Part shown: one piece after another, positions 7,191-16,729 of the stretch
Numbering within the stretch: the first letter of the stretch is position 1
Layout: every line of letters begins with the position of its first letter
Source of the DNA: Flavobacterium filum DSM 17961
GTDB lineage: Bacteria > Bacteroidota > Bacteroidia > Flavobacteriales > Flavobacteriaceae
NCBI RefSeq assembly: GCF_000425465.1
Contig: NZ_AUDM01000014.1
Coordinates: 1 to 64,000 of the forward strand
Length of the DNA: 64,000 nucleotides
Direction of reading: 5' to 3'
Notes under the pieces: generated by a model
The model's database searches: none
The model's input: only the letters and a program-made list of their open reading frames with translations
What the model was told of the DNA's origin: nothing
Position numbers and translations under genes: made by a program

Positions 7191-8597
7191 TTAGTGAAGT
7201 AATTTCTCAAACTTTACATCAAAAAGATTGACAAATCCATTGTCTATTTTTCCGTTTTCATCTAAAAGAATTACACGGTGAAGTTTAGTAATTACCCATT
7301 TTTCTTTTAGTTCTTCAAAGTCATTCGCTCTAAACTCATTAATATTACCAAACTGATGAGTTTCCAATATTTTTTTCCATTCACCTTGATTATCGTCCAT
7401 ATTAATGGCTATATATTGGTAGGTAGGATTCTTTTTCATGAAATCCAATGCTTTCTTATGAGCAGAGACCATGTGTGAATCTGCATTTTTGGTCCAAAAG
7501 AAAACAACAGATTTTTTATTTAAAATAGATTTACTACTGATTTTCTTCCCATTTAAATCAATCAATGGTATTTCAGGTAATTCATTGCCTTTTTTTAATT
7601 GTTGAATAGATACGCCAATTTTATTTATTTCGTTAATCTTTTCTTTATCTGAACTCAATTGATTATAACGTTCAAGAAAAACTGCATTTTTTGAAACGTC
7701 TTGGTCTTCTAACAAATAAGAGAAGGCAATATTATTCAAAATTTTATTGCGAGTTTTTACATTTTTAAATAGAGTATCTGCTATATTTAATTTATGCAAG
7801 TGAAGTTCCAAAACATCTTCCTCAAGATTTGTTTCTTTTAATTCATGAAAAGAAACATTACTCATCATGTGTGTCAAATAACGAACAAATGGAGAATAAG
7901 TGGTCAGTAATTTGTTGTTGAAATCAATCTTACCTCTGTGGTTATAGTAATTAGGAGGTAATTGAGAAGTAACATTTTCACCCGTTCTCATTTTGTGAGC
8001 CATCGGGTATATCTCTTTTTTGGCAAAATGATGAAAGTCTAACATGGATTTAGCATATAAGTCAAAATCATCATTCCATTTCAAATTCTCTTTTTTCTTT
8101 TCATAAAACCTTTTTCTGGTTTTAAAAGAAGAATCGATATTCTTGATAAAATCATTTACAGGTGAGTCGAACAAATCAAACATTTTGTTTTTATCGTCCT
8201 CGTTTTTTAAATACAATTCCATTAAAAAATTGTTCTTTTCATCACCTCTCCCACAAAAAACAACTGACTCGTCAAAGTCAACTGAATTGATTCGCACCAT
8301 CAAACTATCATTTTTATCAAAATATACATATTGATACTCCGGTTCATGTTTAAAAGTGTACATGCCGGGTGACAATGAATCGAATTGCTTAAAAAATTGA
8401 TTTTTGTTGTTTAAGTAAAGTGTATCAATCACTTCATCATCTTTCATAAACAACACATAGTTATTTTTCGGATTAATAACTTCTCCACCAAAATAGGCAA
8501 CAAAGTTATCTTCTGAAAAATCTTTTTTGCATCCTACAATAGATATGATGGCAAAGCTATAGAAGAGAAAGAGTATTTTTTTTGAATAGGCAATCAT
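7191..8597 (-). CDS. Thioredoxin-fold (TlpA-like) lipoprotein lacking the CxxC
   Basis: The 468-residue protein has an SPII signal (SIVGC, Cys about residue 23), a DUF4369-like beta domain (residues 30-130), a helical middle (about 135-340), and a C-terminal redoxin/TlpA fold (about 345-468) with LPEIPLIDLNGK, VVFFW and VILLDENGKI in the expected order. In TlpA/ResA relatives VVFFW is followed by WCxxC. Here residues 368-374 read WTKNADS, with no cysteine, and the only other cysteine is in VVFCGRG. It is therefore unlikely to be a thiol reductase. It may be a structural or binding paralogue. A promoter-like TACTTTTG lies on the minus strand at 8617-8624. Confidence 0.75.
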   Translation of the reverse strand: MIAYSKKILFLFYSFAIISIVGCKKDFSEDNFVAYFGGEVINPKNNYVLFMKDDEVIDTLYLNNKNQFFKQFDSLSPGMYTFKHEPEYQYVYFDKNDSLMVRINSVDFDESVVFCGRGDEKNNFLMELYLKNEDDKNKMFDLFDSPVNDFIKNIDSSFKTRKRFYEKKKENLKWNDDFDLYAKSMLDFHHFAKKEIYPMAHKMRTGENVTSQLPPNYYNHRGKIDFNNKLLTTYSPFVRYLTHMMSNVSFHELKETNLEEDVLELHLHKLNIADTLFKNVKTRNKILNNIAFSYLLEDQDVSKNAVFLERYNQLSSDKEKINEINKIGVSIQQLKKGNELPEIPLIDLNGKKISSKSILNKKSVVFFWTKNADSHMVSAHKKALDFMKKNPTYQYIAINMDDNQGEWKKILETHQFGNINEFRANDFEELKEKWVITKLHRVILLDENGKIDNGFVNLFDVKFEKLLH

Positions 8598-8716
8598 TTT
8601 GTGGTATTATTTGTAACAAAAGTATTTTTTCTAATGTTTAAAGCTTGTTAACAGACAGTTAAATTAAACCTATATTTATTCTAAATAACGGTGTGTCAAA
8701 AGTGCTTTATTTTTTC

Positions 8717-8724
8717 TACTTTTG
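8717..8724 (+). promoter_or_regulatory. Promoter -7 element of the ABC-F gene
   Basis: TACTTTTG at 8717-8724 fits TAnnTTTG, 27 bp before the ATG at 8751. The -33 region (GTGTGTCAA) is a poor match. Confidence 0.55.
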
Positions 8725-8744
8725 CAACGCTTTTTAAAAAATAA

Positions 8745-10367
<1,623 letters not shown>

Positions 10368-10377
10368 TTATAAATGG

Positions 10378-10408
10378 AATCCTGAGACGTTGTTTCGGGA
10401 TTTTTTTT
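10378..10408 (+). terminator. Intrinsic terminator after the ABC-F gene
   Basis: AATCCTGAGA (10378-10387) pairs with TTTCGGGATT (10393-10402), with G.U pairs, and T8 follows. Confidence 0.82.
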
Positions 10409-10459
10409 AAAAAATAAGTCACAAAAAAAGTATATCTTTACACTCCAAACAACACTACC

Positions 10460-10993
10460 ATGAGTCAAAAAGTATTGCTCACTTCCAAAGAAGTCAATAT
10501 CATTCTCCATCGTTTGGCCTGTCAGCTGATTGAAAAACACCTAGATTTCTCAGATACGATTATTATAGGATTACAACCGCGTGGTTCTTTTTTAGCCAAA
10601 CGGATTGTCAAAATATTACAGGAAGAATACAATATTAATACTATAAAATTCGGTTTGTTAGACATCACTTTTTTTAGAGATGATTTCCGTCGGGGCGAAA
10701 AGCCATTGGAAGCCAACAAAACCGAAATTGATTTTATTGTAGAAGATAAAAAAGTCATATTCATTGATGATGTTTTATATACCGGTAGAAGCATTCGTTC
10801 CGCTTTAACCGCTATTCAATCTTTCGGACGACCAAGTGAAATTGAGCTTTTGGTTCTCATTGATAGACGTTTTAGTCGCCATTTGCCCATTCAACCCGAT
10901 TACAGAGGAAGACAGGTAGATGCCATCAACAATGAAAAAGTAAAAGTCTGCTGGACTGAGAATGAAGGCGAAGACACTGTATATTTAGTTTAA
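10460..10993 (+). CDS. pyrR: PyrR-type uracil phosphoribosyltransferase / pyrimidine regulator
   Basis: The 177-residue type I phosphoribosyltransferase has the PRPP loop VIFIDDVLYTGRSIRSAL (about residues 95-112). It also has the PyrR pattern GLQPRGSFLA, DITFFRDDF and LIDRRFSRHLPIQPDYRGR. In Firmicutes PyrR binds pyr mRNA and attenuates transcription, with weak UPRTase activity. Here it sits directly before pyrB, which agrees with a role in pyrimidine control or salvage. I see no classical PyrR anti-antiterminator in the 103-bp pyrR-pyrB spacer, which is instead occupied by 8-nt repeats. A weak -7 element (TATCTTTA) lies near 10432. Confidence 0.88.
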   Translation: MSQKVLLTSKEVNIILHRLACQLIEKHLDFSDTIIIGLQPRGSFLAKRIVKILQEEYNINTIKFGLLDITFFRDDFRRGEKPLEANKTEIDFIVEDKKVIFIDDVLYTGRSIRSALTAIQSFGRPSEIELLVLIDRRFSRHLPIQPDYRGRQVDAINNEKVKVCWTENEGEDTVYLV

Positions 10994-10997
10994 AAGG

Positions 10998-11096
10998 ATT
11001 ATTAGATTACCGGATTTTTAGATTGTTAGAAAGTTCGAAAAATCCAAAAATCGAAAAATCCAAAAATCGAATAATCGAATAATCGAAAAATCTAGA
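10998..11096. repeat. Two period-8 arrays filling the pyrR-pyrB spacer
   Basis: Four units of ATTNTTAG type (10998-11029) are followed by seven exact 8-nt units of AATCCAAA/AATCGAAA/AATCGAAT type (11041-11096). The last unit, AATCTAGA, ends on the base before the pyrB ATG. Confidence 0.9.
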
Positions 11097-12023
11097 ATGA
11101 AAGAATTAAGCGTCAACCATTTATTAGGCATCAAATACCTTCAACCGGAAGATATTCAACTTATTTTTGAAACTGCCGATCATTTTAAAGAAGTGATTAA
11201 TCGTCCGATAAAAAAAGTGCCGTCTTTGCGGGATATTACCATTGCCAATATCTTCTTTGAAAACAGTACGCGAACCAAATTATCTTTCGAACTCGCTCAA
11301 AAAAGACTTTCTGCTGATGTAATTAGTTTTTCTGCGGCTCAATCCTCCGTAAAAAAAGGAGAAACCTTAATTGATACGGTCAATAATATTTTGGCAATGA
11401 AAGTGGATATGGTCGTGATGCGTCACGCTAATCCCGGAGCAGCTTATTTTCTTTCAAAAAACGTAAAAGCAAGTATTATCAATGCCGGAGATGGTGCTCA
11501 TGAGCATCCTACGCAAGCTTTATTAGATAGTTATTCCATCAGAGAACGATTGGGCGAAGTAGGAGGAAAAAAGGTGGTGATTGTTGGCGATATTTTGCAT
11601 TCCCGAGTAGCACTTTCCAATATTTTTGCTTTGCAAATGCAAGGAGCTGAAGTGAAGGTGTGCGGCCCCAAAACATTAATCCCAAAACATATTGAAAGTC
11701 TAGGCGTTTCGGTTGAACCCAATTTGAGGAAAGCATTAGAATGGTGTGATGTAGCCAATATGCTTCGTGTGCAAAACGAACGAATGGATGTGAATTATTT
11801 TCCTTCCACCCGAGAATATGCTCAGCAATATGGTTTGGATAAAGCACTTTTGGATTCACTTAGCAAAGAAATCGTTATCATGCATCCCGGGCCAATCAAC
11901 CGAGGTGTTGAAATCACAAGTGATGTAGCCGACTCCAAACAATCGGTTATTTTAGAACAAGTTGAAAATGGAGTTGCGATTAGAATGGCAGTTATTTATC
12001 TTTTGGCTTCAAAAATTAAATAA
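11097..12023 (+). CDS. pyrB: Aspartate carbamoyltransferase catalytic chain
   Basis: This 308-residue enzyme condenses carbamoyl phosphate and aspartate, the second step of de novo UMP synthesis, in the cytoplasm. The carbamoyl-phosphate loop FENSTRTKLSFE is at about residues 51-62, the loop carrying S and K is AAQSSVKKGET (about 80-90), HPTQALLD follows at about 134, and the aspartate-binding HPGPINRG is near 262. Length is normal (about 305-310). No regulatory pyrI gene is adjacent. It lies downstream of pyrR on the same strand, and its start codon abuts an 8-nt repeat array, so it has no Shine-Dalgarno. Confidence 0.95.
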   Translation: MKELSVNHLLGIKYLQPEDIQLIFETADHFKEVINRPIKKVPSLRDITIANIFFENSTRTKLSFELAQKRLSADVISFSAAQSSVKKGETLIDTVNNILAMKVDMVVMRHANPGAAYFLSKNVKASIINAGDGAHEHPTQALLDSYSIRERLGEVGGKKVVIVGDILHSRVALSNIFALQMQGAEVKVCGPKTLIPKHIESLGVSVEPNLRKALEWCDVANMLRVQNERMDVNYFPSTREYAQQYGLDKALLDSLSKEIVIMHPGPINRGVEITSDVADSKQSVILEQVENGVAIRMAVIYLLASKIK

Positions 12024-12031
12024 TTTTTTGT

Positions 12032-12071
12032 AACTTAGAACCTCAGAACCTTAGTACCTCAGCACCTCAAA
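12032..12071. repeat. Period-8 tandem array (ACCTCAGN/ACCTTAGN words)
   Basis: Five units (AACTTAGA, ACCTCAGA, ACCTTAGT, ACCTCAGC, ACCTCAAA) end four bases before the ATG at 12076. The same word and the same final unit, ACCTCAAA, occur before pdxH at 13501-13556. Confidence 0.88.
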
Positions 12072-12075
12072 ATAC

Positions 12076-12408
12076 ATGAAAGTCGATCAAAAAGGACATA
12101 CTACCATTCTAAAAAACACTCAAGGCGATTGTGTAGCTTTTCTTGAAAAAGTCACCACGCAACACAACAGTTTTAAAAATCAGAATTTGATTTTGGACAT
12201 GTCGATGGATAAATCGGTTGACTTAAAACAAATTAAGCTGTTTGGCGATTTATCAAAAACACATAAAAAAGGAAAAAAATCTTTTGTAATTGTAGCTGAT
12301 GGAATTGATTTTAATGCCATTCCGACCAAATTAACTGTTGTCCCCACACTTTTAGAAGCTCACGACATCATCGAGATGGAAGAAATCGAACGGGATTTGG
12401 GATTTTAA
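12076..12408 (+). CDS. Small STAS-like protein between pyrB and rnz
   Basis: This 110-residue cytoplasmic protein has no signal or membrane segment. The pattern NLILDMSMDKSVDLKQIKLF, a helix, then KKSFVIVADGIDF and a C-terminal acidic helix (EAHDIIEMEEIERDLGF) resembles the alpha/beta layout of STAS (anti-sigma-factor antagonist) domains. The serine normally phosphorylated in such proteins is not obvious. No anti-sigma factor or kinase gene is next to it. It precedes the ribonuclease Z gene by 92 bp of repeats. The function is not known; the STAS assignment is inference from fold pattern. Confidence 0.55.
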   Translation: MKVDQKGHTTILKNTQGDCVAFLEKVTTQHNSFKNQNLILDMSMDKSVDLKQIKLFGDLSKTHKKGKKSFVIVADGIDFNAIPTKLTVVPTLLEAHDIIEMEEIERDLGF

Positions 12409-12413
12409 TTTTA

Positions 12414-12491
12414 GTTGGGAGTAAAAAGTTAGGAGTTGGAAATGTTTAACATAGTTATTCAAGTTGAAACCTGAAACCTGAAACCTGAAAC
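12414..12491. repeat. Two period-7 arrays (GTTNGGA and CTGAAAC words)
   Basis: Four units GTTGGGA, GTAAAAA, GTTAGGA, GTTGGAA (12414-12441) are followed by TTGAAAC and three CTGAAAC (12464-12491). Nine bases later comes the GTG start of rnz. Confidence 0.82.
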
Positions 12492-12500
12492 AAAAAAATA

Positions 12501-13406
12501 GTGAAACTCACCATCCTCGGCTGTTACGCCGCCACACCTCGCACCATTACGAATCCCACTTCACAAGTGTTAGAAATTAAAAACCGTATGTTTTTGATTG
12601 ATTGCGGAGAAGGAACACAAGTGCAGTTGCGGAAAAACAAAATCAAATTTTCCAAAATCAATCACATCTTTATTTCGCATTTGCATGGTGATCATTTTTT
12701 TGGTTTGGTGGGATTAATTTCTACTTTCATGTTACTCAATCGAGAAAGTGATTTGCATGTTTACGGACCAAAAGGAATCAAAGAGTTGATTTTATTGCAA
12801 TTGCGTGCCGGAAATTCCTATACAGGTTACAATCTTTATTTTCATGAATTAGACTCAAAAGAAAGTGAAATTTTATTTGAAGATGAAAAAGTGATTGTCA
12901 AAACCATTCCGCTTAAACACCGTATTTACACGAACGGATTTTTATTCCAAGAAAAAAATAAAGAGCGAAAACTCAATATCGATAAAATTCAAAACCTCGG
13001 AATTGATGTTGTTTATTACCAAAAAATAAAATACGGTGGCGATATTACTTTAGATAATGGAACACTAATTCGTAATCAAGAAATCACATTTAATCCTGAA
13101 CACGAAAAAAGTTATGCGTTTTGTTCTGATACGGTGTATGATGAAGATTTGATTCCTCAACTTAAAAATGTAGATGTTTTGTACCACGAAACTACCTTTT
13201 TAGAAAAAGAAGCACATCTTGCCGAAAAAACAATGCATACGACAGCCAAACAAGCAGCTACAATCGCTTTAAAAGCTAATGTAAAAACACTTGTGCTTGG
13301 TCATTATTCCACTCGTTACGAATCTATAGAGTTATTCAAAACTGAAGCAGAAACTATTTTCCCTAATGTGCTTTTAGCGGATGATGGAAAGGTGTTTGAG
13401 TTTTAA
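12501..13406 (+). CDS. rnz: Ribonuclease Z (tRNA 3' processing endonuclease)
   Basis: This 301-residue metallo-beta-lactamase-fold nuclease removes 3' trailers from tRNA precursors. The N-terminal KLTILGCYAATP is the usual RNase Z start, so the GTG at 12501 is accepted. The zinc motif SHLHGDHFFGL is at residues 59-69 (H60, H62, D64, H65). FCSDTVYDEDL and the HETTF element carry further ligands, and LVLGHYSTRY supplies the last histidine. Length matches the short bacterial RNase Z (about 300-310). The gene is preceded by CTGAAAC repeats and no Shine-Dalgarno. Confidence 0.93.
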   Translation: MKLTILGCYAATPRTITNPTSQVLEIKNRMFLIDCGEGTQVQLRKNKIKFSKINHIFISHLHGDHFFGLVGLISTFMLLNRESDLHVYGPKGIKELILLQLRAGNSYTGYNLYFHELDSKESEILFEDEKVIVKTIPLKHRIYTNGFLFQEKNKERKLNIDKIQNLGIDVVYYQKIKYGGDITLDNGTLIRNQEITFNPEHEKSYAFCSDTVYDEDLIPQLKNVDVLYHETTFLEKEAHLAEKTMHTTAKQAATIALKANVKTLVLGHYSTRYESIELFKTEAETIFPNVLLADDGKVFEF

Positions 13407-13408
13407 TC

Positions 13409-13483
13409 GGTTGTCTGTTGTCAGTTTTCTGTTGTCTGTAGACTGTTGTTTGCCAACTGAGACTGTCAACTGAGACTGTAAAC
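13409..13483. repeat. Period-7 array (GGTTGTC/TGTTGTC, then 7+6 TGTCAAC-TGAGAC)
   Basis: From 13409 to 13450 there are six 7-nt units (GGTTGTC, TGTTGTC, AGTTTTC, TGTTGTC, TGTAGAC, TGTTGTT). These pass into alternating 7- and 6-nt units (TGCCAAC, TGAGAC, TGTCAAC, TGAGAC, TGTAAAC) to 13483. The first words equal those at 2279-2313. Confidence 0.8.
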
Positions 13484-13500
13484 TATTCACCATTTTTCGT

Positions 13501-13556
13501 ACCTTAGCCACTCAGTACCTTAGTACCTCAGTACCTCAAAACCTTATCACCTCAAA
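13501..13556. repeat. Period-8 tandem array (ACCTCAGT/ACCTTAGT words)
   Basis: Seven exact 8-nt units (ACCTTAGC, CACTCAGT, ACCTTAGT, ACCTCAGT, ACCTCAAA, ACCTTATC, ACCTCAAA) end four bases (AAAA... into ATG) before the pdxH start at 13560. Confidence 0.9.
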
Positions 13557-13559
13557 AAA

Positions 13560-14204
13560 ATGAAAGATCTTAGCAATTACCGAAAATCATACGAAAAAAG
13601 TGAACTTCTCGAAACCAATATTCCGGAAGATCCTATCAATTTGTTTCACCGTTGGTTTTATGAAACCGAAGAACAAAGTGATATTGAAGAAGTCAATGCC
13701 ATGACCGTTTCTACTATCGGTTTGGATGGATTTCCGAAAGCTCGTGTGGTTTTGTTAAAAAAATTCAACGAAGAAGGATTCATTTTCTACACTAATTACG
13801 AATCCGAAAAAGGGAAAGCTATTGAAGTTAACCCACATGTTTGTCTTTCCTTTTTTTGGCATTCTATGGAAAGGCAAGTTATTATTAAAGGAATTGCCGA
13901 GAAAACTTCTGCTCAACTTTCTGATAATTATTTTGATTCGCGTCCGGACGGAAGTAAATTAGGTGCAATTGTTTCCAACCAAAGTAGGGTAATTGCCTCC
14001 AGAACTGTTTTAGAAGAGAAGTTGAAAGTTTTGGAATCTACTTTTGAGGGGAAAGAAATTCCTAGACCAACTTTTTGGGGCGGATTTTTAGTGCGACCAC
14101 AAGAAGTAGAATTTTGGCAAGGTCGTCCGAACCGATTACATGACCGAATTCGGTATCAATTACAAACCGATTACGCATGGAAAATGGAAAGATTAGCACC
14201 TTAA
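13560..14204 (+). CDS. pdxH: Pyridoxamine 5'-phosphate oxidase
   Basis: The 214-residue FMN enzyme oxidises pyridoxamine- or pyridoxine-5'-phosphate to pyridoxal 5'-phosphate. Family motifs appear in order: DPINLFHRWF (about 21-30), the FMN-binding ARVVLLKKF (about 61-69) and FYTNYESEKGKAI (about 77-89), the active-site SRPDGSKLGA near residue 127, FWGGFLVRP, and the C-terminal EFWQGRPNRLHDR that binds PLP. Length is as expected (about 213-218). It lies after rnz, separated by about 150 bp of 7- and 8-nt repeat arrays. Confidence 0.95.
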   Translation: MKDLSNYRKSYEKSELLETNIPEDPINLFHRWFYETEEQSDIEEVNAMTVSTIGLDGFPKARVVLLKKFNEEGFIFYTNYESEKGKAIEVNPHVCLSFFWHSMERQVIIKGIAEKTSAQLSDNYFDSRPDGSKLGAIVSNQSRVIASRTVLEEKLKVLESTFEGKEIPRPTFWGGFLVRPQEVEFWQGRPNRLHDRIRYQLQTDYAWKMERLAP

Positions 14205-14324
14205 TATGTAAGAAAAAAGATTAATATATAAAAAAAACACGCATTTCATCGATTTTATTTTGCACTTTAACGACATAGTAGTAATATTGACTCATCAAAT
14301 CAAACGAAACGTTCTTATTAATAG

Positions 14325-14414
14325 CATAAAGATATTTGCCCCACATCTATTTTAACGCTTTAATTAAAAATAATTAAAACAACATAAAGGTATTTGCCCC
14401 ACATCTACTTTTAA
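14325..14414 (+). repeat. Pair of about 31-bp direct repeats in the leader of the CAP lipoprotein gene
   Basis: CATAAAG(A/G)TATTTGCCCC followed by ACATCTAYTTTTAA occurs at 14325-14355 and again at 14383-14414, with two substitutions and one 1-nt indel. The spacing is 58 bp, and the second copy ends 17 bp before the ATG at 14432. Each copy includes TATTTG, which resembles a -7 element. Confidence 0.8.
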
Positions 14415-14431
14415 AAACTTAACCTACTACT

Positions 14432-14923
14432 ATGAAAGCAAAAATGTTAAGAGCATTGTTGCCGTTAGCAATCGTGTTCACTTTGGTATCTTGTTCTTCT
14501 GACTCTTCTGAAGAAACTGCAGCTCCAATCGTTGAAAATTTTTCTTATTCTGACACTGAATTAGACCTTATGGGTAGAATCAATCAGCATAGAGCTAGTT
14601 TAGGTTTAAACGAGCTTCAACCTATCAATCACATTTCATACAAATCTTCTGAGCACAACGACTACATGATCGAAAATGATGTTGTAGGTCACCAATATTT
14701 TGAGCAAAGAGCTAGTAATATTAAACAAGTTCTTGGTGCAAGACAAGTGAGTGAGAATGTTGCTTACAACTATCAATCTAATGGAGGAGTATTAAACGCT
14801 TGGTTAGCTAGTGATGCTCACAAAGAAAACATTGAAGGTGATTATACTCATTTTGGAATATCAATTAAAACAAATCCTAACAACGGAAAAAAATACTACA
14901 CCAACATTTTTATGAAAAGGTAA
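14432..14923 (+). CDS. CAP-domain (SCP/PR-1-like) lipoprotein
   Basis: This 163-residue protein begins with an SPII signal (FTLVSC, Cys at about residue 21) followed by a Ser/Glu-rich linker. Residues 40-160 form a bacterial CAP domain with the markers MGRINQHRASLGL, SSEHNDYMI, GHQYFEQRA, VSENVAYNY and AWLASDAHKENIEG, ending in YYTNIFMKR. The His and Glu of the CAP cavity (H74 region and the E in SEN) are kept. CAP proteins in bacteria have varied or unknown roles. It is predicted to be anchored in the envelope. The leader contains a duplicated 31-bp segment, and a terminator follows. Confidence 0.88.
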   Translation: MKAKMLRALLPLAIVFTLVSCSSDSSEETAAPIVENFSYSDTELDLMGRINQHRASLGLNELQPINHISYKSSEHNDYMIENDVVGHQYFEQRASNIKQVLGARQVSENVAYNYQSNGGVLNAWLASDAHKENIEGDYTHFGISIKTNPNNGKKYYTNIFMKR

Positions 14924-14954
14924 TTTTGCCCCGAATTTACCTTAACCTAAGAAG

Positions 14955-14980
14955 AACCATTCGTTATCGAGTGGTTTTTT
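14955..14980. terminator. Intrinsic terminator after the CAP gene
   Basis: AACCATTCG (14955-14963) pairs with CGAGTGGTT (14968-14976), with one G.U pair, and T-runs follow. It overlaps the 3' end of the convergent minus-strand gene (stop at 14964). Confidence 0.82.
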
Positions 14981-15800
14981 TTATGGTTAATTTGTAAAAA
15001 GCTGCTTCTAAAATATCCGTATCATTATCTTCACAAAGTAAAAATTCAATTTCTGCTTTTGAATTTTTATACAATGTAATTCCTTCCATTTTATTTTGGT
15101 TACTAATTTGAGCATAAAATTCAAGTTGTAAAGTATCAGCATTTAATATGCCAATCCAGCTTCCTAAAACATTTCCATCTTCATAAGTGGAATTTGAATT
15201 TTCTGCAGTTGCCAAAAAATAAATCTTATCTTTTACTAGAATTGCATCAGTAAAAGTGGCATTCACATTATTAAATTGTGGTAGAACAATCGGAATAAAA
15301 TTCATTTTTGTTGGGTTGATGAACGTATTCTCAAACTGAATCACACCATTTTGTGCCGCAGTACCATTTCCTCGTTGAAAGAAAAGCCACTTTTTATTGT
15401 ATTTTACTACTCCTTCTATGTTTATGTTTTTGCTGTCAATTCCGGTTGAGATTTTTATTTGAGTAAAAAGAGGTGTTAAATCAATTGTATTGATGTTCTT
15501 GTTTTTCAAATTATATTCAACAGCTGTCATTCTTTTTTCTGTAGAACCTGAACCAAATAGAAATAGTGAGTAGTTGTGTTTTACTATCGATTCAAAGTCG
15601 AGTTTTTCGCTTTTCAAAAGGTTAGCCTGACTATTTTCAAATAGACGAATGCTCTCCAATTTTGAGGATTGAAAATGGTATTCATATAAAAAAGAACCAT
15701 TGTCTGAAATCAGAAATAGTGAGTCTCCATCGATCACTAATCCGGATGTTGCCCCGAGACCAACAAGTTTAAAAAATAATTCTAATTTAATTTTGTCCAT
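14964..15800 (-). CDS. Conserved hypothetical, propeller-like (DUF6929-like)
   Basis: The 278-residue protein has no signal peptide or membrane segment and probably is cytoplasmic. Its sequence shows repeated beta-rich modules: DSLFLISDNGSFLYEYHF, FESIVKHNYSLFLFGSGS, IEGVVKYNKKWLFFQRGN, FTDAILVKDKIYFLATAE and MEGITLYKNSKAEIEFLLCE. These suggest a beta-propeller resembling SdiA-regulated/phytase-esterase-like proteins. I recall a Bacteroidota family of this kind (DUF6929) but cannot confirm the assignment. No catalytic motif is recognised. It overlaps the terminator hairpin of the convergent CAP gene. Confidence 0.6.
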   Translation of the reverse strand: MDKIKLELFFKLVGLGATSGLVIDGDSLFLISDNGSFLYEYHFQSSKLESIRLFENSQANLLKSEKLDFESIVKHNYSLFLFGSGSTEKRMTAVEYNLKNKNINTIDLTPLFTQIKISTGIDSKNINIEGVVKYNKKWLFFQRGNGTAAQNGVIQFENTFINPTKMNFIPIVLPQFNNVNATFTDAILVKDKIYFLATAENSNSTYEDGNVLGSWIGILNADTLQLEFYAQISNQNKMEGITLYKNSKAEIEFLLCEDNDTDILEAAFYKLTIKKTTR

Positions 15801-15847
15801 ATTTTTTTGTACTTTGGTGTAAAATTAATCAATCTAATCCATTCCAA

Positions 15848-16729
15848 ATGAAAAATATAAAACCTGAACAATTTAGAGTAGAGTCAGAAATAAGTCTGGC
15901 TAATACTCCAACTTTTTTAGATATTGAAACTTCTGAAAAAAAGAAAGAAAAGTTGTTGCAAAAAACTAGAGAAAAACTGAGTAAACTGCAAGATAAATTA
16001 TATGCACACAATCGTTATGGAGTTTTAATTTGTTTACAAGGAATGGATACAGCCGGAAAAGACAGTTTGATTCGTGAAGTTTTTAAAGAGTTTAATGCCA
16101 GAGGAGTAGTGGTGCATAGTTTTAAAACACCAAATTCAACTGAGTTGGAACATGATTATTTGTGGCGGCATTATTTGGCTTTACCCGAAAAAGGAAAATT
16201 TGCCGTATTTAATCGAACGCATTATGAAAATGTTTTAGTAACGCGAGTTCATCCCGAATATATTCTCAACGAAAATATTCCCGGTATTGAATCTGTTGAT
16301 GCTATCACACCTACTTTTTGGGAGAATCGATTTGAAAGTATAAATGCTTTTGAAAAACATATAGCATCAAACGGTATAATTATCTTAAAATTCTACTTGC
16401 ATTTGAGTAAAGAAGAACAGCGGCAACGTTTGTTAAGAAGATTAGAAACAGAAAAACACAACTGGAAATTTTCCCCTGGTGATTTAAAAGAGAGAGCACT
16501 TTGGGAACAGTATCAAACGTGTTATGAAGAGGCTATAAATAAAACCTCTAAATCGCATGCTCCTTGGTATATTGTACCAGCCGATAATAAAGAAACCGCT
16601 AGATATATTGTAGCAAAAACCATTTTGGAAGAGCTCCAAAAATATACGGAAATTAAAGAACCGGAATTGGATGATAAAGTGAAAGAACATATTCATATTT
16701 TTAAACAACAATTGGAAGCCGAACAATGA
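15848..16729 (+). CDS. Polyphosphate kinase 2 family (PPK2) phosphotransferase
   Basis: The 293-residue P-loop kinase transfers phosphate between polyphosphate and nucleotides. Walker A is GMDTAGKDS (65-73), the Walker B-like stretch is FAVFNRTHYENVL (about 118-130), and the lid RQRLLRRLETEKHNWKFSPG is near 194-213, followed by HAPWYIVPADNK. The single-domain length of about 290 fits the class that phosphorylates AMP and/or ADP (class III type), but the class cannot be fixed here. The stop overlaps the start of the next gene by 4 nt, so the two are translated together. Confidence 0.9.
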   Translation: MKNIKPEQFRVESEISLANTPTFLDIETSEKKKEKLLQKTREKLSKLQDKLYAHNRYGVLICLQGMDTAGKDSLIREVFKEFNARGVVVHSFKTPNSTELEHDYLWRHYLALPEKGKFAVFNRTHYENVLVTRVHPEYILNENIPGIESVDAITPTFWENRFESINAFEKHIASNGIIILKFYLHLSKEEQRQRLLRRLETEKHNWKFSPGDLKERALWEQYQTCYEEAINKTSKSHAPWYIVPADNKETARYIVAKTILEELQKYTEIKEPELDDKVKEHIHIFKQQLEAEQ

